Made by a program: the position numbers and the translations under genes
Source: Streptosporangium carneum
Lineage (GTDB): Bacteria; Actinomycetota; Actinomycetes; Streptosporangiales; Streptosporangiaceae
Reading direction: 5' to 3'
DNA length: 64,000 bases
NCBI RefSeq assembly: GCF_027922005.1
Contig: NZ_BSEV01000001.1
Coordinates: 397,638 to 461,637 of the forward strand
The notes under the pieces: generated by a model
Told to the model about the DNA's origin: nothing
Database searches by the model: none
The model's input: only the letters and a program-made list of their open reading frames with translations
In this document: positions 58,324-64,000 of the stretch, piece after piece
How the letters are laid out: each line of letters opens with the position of its first letter
Position numbering within the stretch: position 1 is the stretch's first letter

Positions 58324-59046
58324 GTTCGCCCTGATGACCTGGCCGTTGACCCAGTGGCCGGGACCGGCGAGGAAGGCGACGACCTCGGCGATGTCCGAGG
58401 GGGTGCCCAGGCGCTCGAGCGGCGGCTGAGCGGCCATCCTGGCGACGGTCTCCTCGTCCTTGCCGTCGAGGAACAGCGCGGTCGCGGTCGGGCCGGGGGC
58501 GACGGCGTTGACGGTGACGTCACGGCCGCGCAGCTCGCGGGCGAGGATCAGGGTGACGGCCTCGACGGCCCCCTTGCTGGCCGCGTAGGCCGCGTAGCCG
58601 GGCAGGGCCAGGCCGAGGACCGAGGTGGAGAAGTTGACGATCGCCCCGCCGGACCGCACTCGGCGCGCGGCCTGCTGGCCGACGACGAAGGTGCCGCGGA
58701 TGTTGGTGCGGTGCATCCGGTCCAGGGCGTCGAGATCGATGTCGGCCACCGGGGACAGCACCATGATCCCGGCGGCGTGCACGACGACGTCGACCCCGCC
58801 GAAGGTCCGCTCCGCGACGTCGAACAGGGCGCTGACGGCCTTCTCGTCCGCCACGTCCGCCTGTACGGCGATCGCCCGCCCCCCGGCCCCGACGACGGCG
58901 TCCACCGCGGCGTCCGCCTCCGGCCGGTTGCCCCCGTAGTTGACGACGACGGCGTGTCCGTCGGCGGCCAGGCGTTCCACGACCTGGCGTCCGATGCCGC
59001 GCGACCCTCCGGTGACGATCGCGACACGAGCCGAAGTGGTGTTCAT
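58309..59046 (-). CDS. SDR-family oxidoreductase
   Basis: The protein has 245 residues: VTGGSRGIGRQVVERLAADGHAVVVNYGGNRPEA (Rossmann motif, basic-free so NAD is possible), ADVADEKAV, HAAGIM (NAG variant), NFSTS and catalytic YAASK, and VNAVAPGPTATALF. It matches classical 3-oxoacyl-ACP reductase/glucose-dehydrogenase-like SDRs. It lies next to, and in the same direction as, a P450 147 bases upstream on that strand. The two may work together. Confidence 0.9.
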   Translation of the reverse strand: MNTTSARVAIVTGGSRGIGRQVVERLAADGHAVVVNYGGNRPEADAAVDAVVGAGGRAIAVQADVADEKAVSALFDVAERTFGGVDVVVHAAGIMVLSPVADIDLDALDRMHRTNIRGTFVVGQQAARRVRSGGAIVNFSTSVLGLALPGYAAYAASKGAVEAVTLILARELRGRDVTVNAVAPGPTATALFLDGKDEETVARMAAQPPLERLGTPSDIAEVVAFLAGPGHWVNGQVIRANGGIV

Positions 59047-59115
59047 AGCGGCACATCCTCACTCATCACGGCTTCATGTGCAGTTCTTCCCCCCTTGTCC
59101 CGCCTTCCTGCCCGG

Positions 59116-59180
59116 CCGCACTGCCCGGCCGCACTGCCCGGCCGCACTGCCCGGCCGCACTGCCCGGCCGCACTGCCCGG
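59116..59180. repeat. 13-bp tandem array, five perfect copies, between SDR and P450 genes
   Basis: ccgcactgcccgg occurs five times in a row (59116, 59129, 59142, 59155, 59168). It is within the spacer between the P450 stop and the SDR start. Confidence 0.95.
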
Positions 59181-59193
59181 CTGTACGGCGAGG

Positions 59194-60426
59194 TCAGCGG
59201 CTCGGCGCGGACCCGGCGACGGAGAAGGTCACCGGCAGCTCAAGCAGTCCGTGACTGCGGAAGGAGGGCTGCCAGCGAAGCTCCTCGACAGGCGTCGCCG
59301 GCGCCAGGCCGGGAAGGCGGCGGACCAGCGTGCCGATGGCGATCTGCGCCTCCGCGCGGGCCAGCGGAGCGCCCAGACAGTAGTGGACGCCGTGCCCGAA
59401 GGCCAGGTGGGAGTTCTCCCTGGGCCCTGGGGCGAAGCTTTCCGGGGCGAAGAAGACGCTCTCGTCGTGGTGGGCGCAGGCGAGCGACAGCAGCACGGTC
59501 TCCCCTGAGGGGATGGTGACGCCGCCGACGGTGACGTCCTCGACGGCGAAGCGCCGGATCGCGTACGGCGTGGGCGAGACGAAACGCAGCACCTCCTCCA
59601 CGACGGACGGCGTCAGACGCGGATCGTCACGCACGGCGGCCAGCCACGCGGGGTGGCGCAGCAGGGTGAGGATCCCGTTGCCGATGAGGTGGACGGTGGC
59701 CTCGTAGCCCGCCCACAGGATCAGGAAGGCGAGCGAGGTCATCTCCTCCTCGCCGAGCCGGTCCTCCTCGTCCCGTGCCGCGATCATCGCCGATATGAGG
59801 TCGTCGGCCGGCTCGGCGCGCTTGTCGGCGACGAGGCGTGCCAGGAGGCGGCTCATCTGCCCGACCGCCTCCCTGGCCAGGGCGGGTTCGCCGGGGTCCG
59901 GGGCGATCAGCGTCGTCGTCCAGCTCCTGAACCTCTCCCGGTCACCGGAGGGCACCCCGAGCAGCTCCCCGATCACCGTGATCGGCAGCGGCACGGCGAG
60001 GGCCGCCATCAGGTCGGCCCGGCCGACCGGCGCGACGGCGTCGAGCAGCCGGCCGGTGATCTCCTGGATGCGGGGTCGCAGGCCCTCGACGCGCCTGGCG
60101 GTGAACGCCTTCGACACCAGCCGCCGGATCCGTGTGTGATCCGGCGGGTCCATGTTGAGCAGGTTCGTGTCCAGGGCGGGGGGAAGCCGGAAACCGCCGT
60201 ACCCGCCGCCCGAGTTCTTCCTGTTCAACGACAGGCGCGGGTCGTTCAGCGCCGCGCGCACGTCGGCGTAGCGGGTCACCAGCCACACCGCGGTCCCGTC
60301 CGGGGTCGTCGTCCGCCGCACGGGACCGTCCTGGCGCCACCGCGCGTACGACGGATACGGGTCGGCCATGAAGTGCGGGTCGTCGGTCAGCCCGAACGAC
60401 GGGGTGAGGTCGGTCTGGTCGGTCAC
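59194..60426 (-). CDS. Cytochrome P450 (CYP107-like)
   Basis: The protein has 410 residues. Heme-binding FGHGVHYCLGAPLAR with axial Cys, ExxR (EVLR), and the I-helix LAFLILWAGYEATVHLIGNG. The I-helix has Glu-Ala-Thr where most P450s have (D/E)-T-T, so the conserved Thr is replaced by Ala, as in P450eryF (CYP107A1). There proton delivery depends on the substrate. It is a soluble class I bacterial P450 that needs an external ferredoxin; no ferredoxin gene is adjacent. The substrate is unknown; the SDR downstream could act on its product. Confidence 0.93.
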   Translation of the reverse strand: MTDQTDLTPSFGLTDDPHFMADPYPSYARWRQDGPVRRTTTPDGTAVWLVTRYADVRAALNDPRLSLNRKNSGGGYGGFRLPPALDTNLLNMDPPDHTRIRRLVSKAFTARRVEGLRPRIQEITGRLLDAVAPVGRADLMAALAVPLPITVIGELLGVPSGDRERFRSWTTTLIAPDPGEPALAREAVGQMSRLLARLVADKRAEPADDLISAMIAARDEEDRLGEEEMTSLAFLILWAGYEATVHLIGNGILTLLRHPAWLAAVRDDPRLTPSVVEEVLRFVSPTPYAIRRFAVEDVTVGGVTIPSGETVLLSLACAHHDESVFFAPESFAPGPRENSHLAFGHGVHYCLGAPLARAEAQIAIGTLVRRLPGLAPATPVEELRWQPSFRSHGLLELPVTFSVAGSAPSR

Positions 60427-60626
60427 TGGGGCTCCTCGGCGGTCGGACGCGTCCTTCCTCGCTCCGCGGTGGGACGGAGGTCGTGGCTCCAGCGTGGCAC
60501 GGCGGCGCCGTACCGTGCCGAGGATCGGTCAAGGTCGCCGGTCAGAGCCGGCGCCCGGACGGGCGGGGCTCAGAGGGGGAGGGAGCCAGGGATCAGGGGG
60601 CAGGGCGGCGGGCAGAGGACAGGTGC

Positions 60627-61211
60627 TCAGTGAACGGACAGATAGCCGAACTCCACGATGCGCCTGGCCGACGCCTCGTAGCCCTCCCTGCCCTTGGGGG
60701 CCAGCGTGCCGAGCCCGTCGACGTACCGGTTGTACATGCAGAAGGCCGCCGCGATCAGCACGGTGTCGTGGATCTCCAGGTCGGTCGCCCCCTCCTCGCG
60801 CGCCGCGGCGACCAGTTCGGACGTGACCTTGCGGCCGGTCTCCTGCACCGCTCCCGCGATCCGCAGCAGGGCGCGCAGCTTCGGGGAGACGGGCGCCGAG
60901 TCCAGGTCGGCGCGCACCTGGTCGACCAGGGTCATGCCCGTGTCAAGCTGGGCGGCGGCGAACGCCGAGTGGGAGGCGCAGCAGAACGCGCACTCGTTGA
61001 GACCGGAGACGTAGGCGGCGATCAGCTCGCGCTCTCCGGGAGTCAGCGGGTGCGGCCCGCGCAGCAGTACCTCCGCCAGTTCGTTGAGCGGTTTGGCGGT
61101 CTCGGGCCGGAACCGCATGGGGCCGGTGATGCCGGGGTTCTCCTGCTCGTCCACGCCAAGGTCGATGTGTGCCACGAACGTCACTCCAGGGAGGTCGGTG
61201 AACACTGGCAC
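60627..61211 (-). CDS. Carboxymuconolactone-decarboxylase/AhpD-like peroxidase-related protein
   Basis: The protein has 194 residues from a GTG at 61211; a GTG at 61184 is also plausible. The redox site ELIAAYVSGLNECAFCCASHSAFA has the ExxxxxCxxCxxxH pattern of AhpD/YlmG-like alkylhydroperoxidases. Helical segments fill the rest (TDLEIHDTVLIAAAFCMYNRYVDGLG). It probably acts in thiol-linked peroxide or electrophile detoxification. The monooxygenase gene diverges 206 bases away. Confidence 0.86.
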   Translation of the reverse strand: MPVFTDLPGVTFVAHIDLGVDEQENPGITGPMRFRPETAKPLNELAEVLLRGPHPLTPGERELIAAYVSGLNECAFCCASHSAFAAAQLDTGMTLVDQVRADLDSAPVSPKLRALLRIAGAVQETGRKVTSELVAAAREEGATDLEIHDTVLIAAAFCMYNRYVDGLGTLAPKGREGYEASARRIVEFGYLSVH

Positions 61212-61417
61212 GGCCCCGGAGGCAGGGCCGCCCGGACTCCGTCCGGCTCGCGGTCAGGGCCCGGCCGGTCGATGGTGGCACGGGACAGTCCCGGCTGTCT
61301 TCTCTCTTCGTGCGCAATAAGCCGACAAGTCCTCATCCGGCCAACCTGCTGTCGTTGACAGCGGGTTACCCGTCCCCCATCGTCGAAGGGATCACATGCG
61401 ATGGCGTGGGGGAGATC

Positions 61418-62998
61418 ATGTCCGAGGTCAGGATTTCCGGGTCGGCCTCCGAAGGGTCGGCCTCCGAAGGGGAGACGCACCAGTACGTCATCGTCGGCGC
61501 GGGGCCCGCGGGCCTGCAGCTGAGTTACTTCCTGCAGCGGGCGGGCGCCGACTACGTGACGCTGGAGCGTGAGGACGCCCCCGGGCACTTCTTCGCCGAC
61601 TATCCGCGTCACCGACGGCTGATCTCCCTCAACAAGGTGCACACGGTGAGCACCGACCCGGAGATCCGGCTGCGCTGGGACTGGAACTCGCTGCTCAACG
61701 ACTCGACCGAGCTGCTGTTCCCCAACTACAGCAGCGAGTACCTCCCGCAGGCCGACGACATGGTGCGCTACCTCGCCGACTTCCAGCGGCTGCACGGGCT
61801 GGCGGTGCGCTACGGCACGGCCGTCGAGCGGATCGAGCGGACCGGCGACGGCTTCCTCGTGCGCACCGCGGACGCCACGCTGCGCTGCCGGTGCGTCATC
61901 GTGGCCACCGGATGGGGCGTGCCGTACGTGCCGCCCGTCCAGGGGATCGAGCACGCCGTCGGCTACGAGGAGATGGAGGTCGACCCGGCGGCGTTCGCCG
62001 GTCAGCGGGTGCTCGTCGTCGGCAAGGGGAACTCCGCGTTCGAGACCGCCAGCGCGATCCTCGGCCACGCGGCGATGGTCCACCTGGCCAGCCGCAGGCC
62101 GCTCCGCCTGGCGTGGAACACCAAGCATCCCGGCGACGTGCGGGGGCAGTACGGCGCGATCCTGGACAGCTACCAGTTCAAGACGCTGCACTCGGTGCTC
62201 GACTGCACCATCGACGACATCCGTCCCGTGGGAGACCGCTTCGAGGTCCGCATCACCTACACGCACGCGGACGGCGAGCAGGCGGTCCTCGAGTACGACT
62301 CGGTGCTGCGGTGCACCGGCTTCCGGATGGACACCTCGATCTTCGACCCGGCGTGCCGCCCCGAGATGGTCCGCGACGAGAAGATGCCGGCGCTCCGCCC
62401 CGACTGGCAGTCGGCCAACGTGGACGGCCTCTACTTCGCGGGAACCATCGCCCAGGACCGCGACTTCAAACGGGCGTCCTCGCCCTTCATTGACGGGTTC
62501 CGCTACAACCTGCGCACGCTCACCGCCCTGTTGCGCGAACGCTACGACGAGGTTCCGCTGGGCTACGACATGGTGCCCGCCGACCCGCAGAAGCTGACGT
62601 CGCTGGTGCTGGACCGGGTGAACTGGAGCTCCGCGCTGTGGACCCAGTTCGAGTACCTGTGCGACGTGCTGGTGCTCGACGAGGCGACCGGGCAGATGCG
62701 GCACTACACGGACCTTCCCGAGGACTACGCGGTCTCCCGGTTCAAGGACGCGTCGCACTACTACACGGTCACGTTGCGCTGGGGCCGCGACGACTACGGC
62801 GACGTCTTCGCCATCGAGCGGCACCCCGAGCCGGGCAGGGCGCGGGAGAGCGCCTTCATCCACCCTGTCATCAGGCGCTACCGGGGCACGGAACTCCTCG
62901 CCGAACAGCACCTGCTGGAGGACCTGCTCGCCGAATGGCGCCGCCAGGACCGGCACGTCGAGCCCCTGCTGGCCTTCTTCAGCGAGGACCTGGCGTAG
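61418..62998 (+). CDS. Flavin-dependent monooxygenase / FAD oxidoreductase
   Basis: The protein has 526 residues from the ATG at 61418, 7 bases after GGGGGAG. A frame from 61310 lacks such a site. YVIVGAGPAGLQLSYFLQ is the FAD motif. The second Rossmann motif VLVVGKGNSAFETASAI binds NADPH. VATGWGVPYVPPV (ATG motif) and LDCTIDDI follow. It resembles the class B FMO/Baeyer-Villiger and lysine N-monooxygenase-like group, though the FxGxxxHxxxW fingerprint is not clear. The C-terminal 150 residues are an extra domain. A 15-bp duplication (61440-61469) sits in the first codons (SASEGSASEGE). It probably hydroxylates a small molecule; the substrate is unknown. Confidence 0.85.
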   Translation: MSEVRISGSASEGSASEGETHQYVIVGAGPAGLQLSYFLQRAGADYVTLEREDAPGHFFADYPRHRRLISLNKVHTVSTDPEIRLRWDWNSLLNDSTELLFPNYSSEYLPQADDMVRYLADFQRLHGLAVRYGTAVERIERTGDGFLVRTADATLRCRCVIVATGWGVPYVPPVQGIEHAVGYEEMEVDPAAFAGQRVLVVGKGNSAFETASAILGHAAMVHLASRRPLRLAWNTKHPGDVRGQYGAILDSYQFKTLHSVLDCTIDDIRPVGDRFEVRITYTHADGEQAVLEYDSVLRCTGFRMDTSIFDPACRPEMVRDEKMPALRPDWQSANVDGLYFAGTIAQDRDFKRASSPFIDGFRYNLRTLTALLRERYDEVPLGYDMVPADPQKLTSLVLDRVNWSSALWTQFEYLCDVLVLDEATGQMRHYTDLPEDYAVSRFKDASHYYTVTLRWGRDDYGDVFAIERHPEPGRARESAFIHPVIRRYRGTELLAEQHLLEDLLAEWRRQDRHVEPLLAFFSEDLA

Positions 62999-63004
62999 AC
63001 CCTC

Positions 63005-63667
63005 TCAGCACCGGACCATCACCTCGCTGAGCGGTTTGCGGGACAGGTCGGGCACGCGGGCGTCCGCGGCCGGGTAACCCACCGGCATCACCAGGTACGG
63101 CCGCTCCTCGGGGGGCCGCTCGCACACCTCGTTGAGGAAGCGCATCGGGACCGGCGTGTGGGTCAGCGTGGCCAGACCGGCGTGATGCAGCGCCGCGATC
63201 AGCAGGCCGACCGCGATGCCCACGGACTCCTTGACGTAGTAGGGCTTGGGACTGCGCGGTCCCTGGTGCACCTCGAACACGACGATCACCACGGGGGCGG
63301 TCTCCAGGAACGGCTTGTGCCAGTCGGTGCCGATCGGGGCGATCGTGTCGAGCCACTCGGCAGGGGCGCGGCGGGAGTAGAACTCCCGCTCCTCGGCCTC
63401 CGCGGCCTCGCGCAGCCGCCGTTTGCGGGCCGGGCTCGTCACGACGGCGAACCGCCACGGTTGCAGGTTGGCGCCGCTCGGCGCGCTCGCCGCAGCCCTG
63501 ACGGCCGCCTCTATCACCGCTTCCGGCACCGGGTCGGGCGAGAACTCCCGCACCGACCTGCGGGTCGTCATCAGGTCCGCGAACGCCCCCGCGTCGCGGG
63601 TCATGTCCGCGGGGCGCATTCTGCGGGCGTTCAGGGGAATCGTCGGGTGCTGCGCGGTCTCGGTCAA
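63005..63667 (-). CDS. Nitroreductase-family flavoprotein
   Basis: The protein has 220 residues from a TTG at 63667, which follows GGGAGGCG. Its frame continues upstream without a good start. TTRRSVREFSPDPVPEAVIEAAVRAAASAPSGANLQPWRFAVV is the FMN-binding nitroreductase signature. SVGIAVGLLIAALHHAGLATLTHTPVPMRFLNEV and YLVMPVGYPA complete the fold. It is an NAD(P)H-dependent FMN enzyme, of the type linked to quinone, nitro or enone reduction. It converges on the flavin monooxygenase gene with 6 bases between. Confidence 0.9.
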   Translation of the reverse strand: MTETAQHPTIPLNARRMRPADMTRDAGAFADLMTTRRSVREFSPDPVPEAVIEAAVRAAASAPSGANLQPWRFAVVTSPARKRRLREAAEAEEREFYSRRAPAEWLDTIAPIGTDWHKPFLETAPVVIVVFEVHQGPRSPKPYYVKESVGIAVGLLIAALHHAGLATLTHTPVPMRFLNEVCERPPEERPYLVMPVGYPAADARVPDLSRKPLSEVMVRC

Positions 63668-63738
63668 CGAAACGCCTCCCAGTCCATGCGGCGTCTTCCC
63701 AGGACTCCCAGGATGACCCGCGGGCGGCGGCGATGTCC

Positions 63739-64000
63739 TTACGGTGGCGTGCTCTCTTCGCGGCGCGGTCCGTTCCCCGCGAACCTCCGCCACGTCGGCG
63801 TGTTCTCCCCGGGACGGGAGGCGGACACCGCGGAGGCGAGGGGCGGCGTGGAGGCGAGGGGCGGCGCCGTGCGCGCGACGAGGTGGTCCACGACGCCGGC
63901 GAGCCCGCCGCTCCCCGTGGCGGCCCGCCGCTGCCGCGTCGCCCCGTCCCCGCCCTCGACGAGACGTCGCAGCCAGTCGGTGACGAGCTCGAGGTCGCCG
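63739..64000 (-). CDS. C-terminal end of an unidentified protein (5' end outside window)
   Basis: On the minus strand a frame enters at the window edge (first full codon at 63999) and ends at a TAA (63741-63739), 86 codons. Third positions are almost all G or C, so it is probably coding. It reads GDLELVTDWLRRLVEGGDGATRQ, then LAGVVDHLVARTAPPLAS, followed by a Pro/Ser-rich end. No domain can be named from this part. Confidence 0.5.
   Translation of the reverse strand, partial: GDLELVTDWLRRLVEGGDGATRQRRAATGSGGLAGVVDHLVARTAPPLASTPPLASAVSASRPGENTPTWRRFAGNGPRREESTPP

Noticed and set aside
59116-59180. Possible CRISPR array
   Set aside because: 13-bp units follow one another without spacers; simple tandem repeat.
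63744-63983. 79-codon plus-strand frame at the window end
   Set aside because: Arg-rich shadow of the better-supported minus-strand partial gene 63739-64000.

Overview
The window is high-GC actinobacterial DNA. Codon third positions are almost all G or C, GTG and TTG starts are common, and start/stop overlaps of the ATGA or GTGA type link many genes. Family content (DUF6082, XRE/MmyB-type regulator, F420-type luciferase-like enzyme, Streptomyces-type gas-vesicle locus, c-di-AMP riboswitch before a cell-wall gene) suits a filamentous actinomycete; a Streptosporangiales relative is my guess, not proven. I see no tRNA, rRNA, CRISPR array or intact insertion sequence.

Layout. 1-4.4 kb: the end of an S15-type hydrolase, an SDR, a decayed mltG remnant, a DUF6082 membrane protein, and a secreted coiled-coil cell-wall protein behind a c-di-AMP (ydaO-type) riboswitch. 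4.6-11.2 kb: a two-component system, two paralogous lipoproteins and a MacB-like efflux operon, tied together by a repeated GTTAACC-N5-CTTA box. 11.4-12.9 kb: an FG-GAP (integrin-like) secreted protein.

13.7-27.1 kb is the most interesting part: a tightly packed, one-direction 13-gene locus ending in a strong hairpin. It encodes two nucleotide-sugar epimerase/dehydratases, a class I lysyl-tRNA synthetase-like protein, a FemAB/GNAT-like aminoacyltransferase candidate, an NTF2-like protein, two PaaK/CapK-like adenylate-forming enzymes plus a partner protein, a BesD/HalD-like non-heme iron halogenase (His-Trp-Gly in place of His-X-Asp), a membrane GT2 glycosyltransferase, an ATP-grasp ligase, a small membrane protein and a flippase. 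My reading, as inference, is a lipid-linked glycan or glycolipid that carries a tRNA-delivered and possibly chlorinated lysine-type residue and is exported.

27.5-38.3 kb: a KatE/HPII-type catalase, a methyltransferase, a cassette of heme-oxygenase-like diiron enzyme, GT2 and CDGSH protein, an aldo/keto reductase, a nucleotidyltransferase-like protein, a pentapeptide-repeat protein, and an LLM oxidoreductase divergent from its likely regulator. 39.3-45.8 kb: a phospho-signalling island (PP2C phosphatase, DUF4407-Ser/Thr kinase fusion, LuxR-type regulator, histidine kinase). 46.6-50.1 kb: a DevS/DosT-like GAF kinase, a PPOX-fold protein and a truncated GH65 gene. 50.5-56.6 kb: a gas-vesicle operon. 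56.6-64 kb: a DUF2127 protein, histidine phosphatase, SDR, cytochrome P450, peroxidase-like CMD protein, flavin monooxygenase, nitroreductase and one gene cut by the window edge.

The region is full of small head-to-tail duplications (9-33 bp) in linkers, at gene ends and in spacers.
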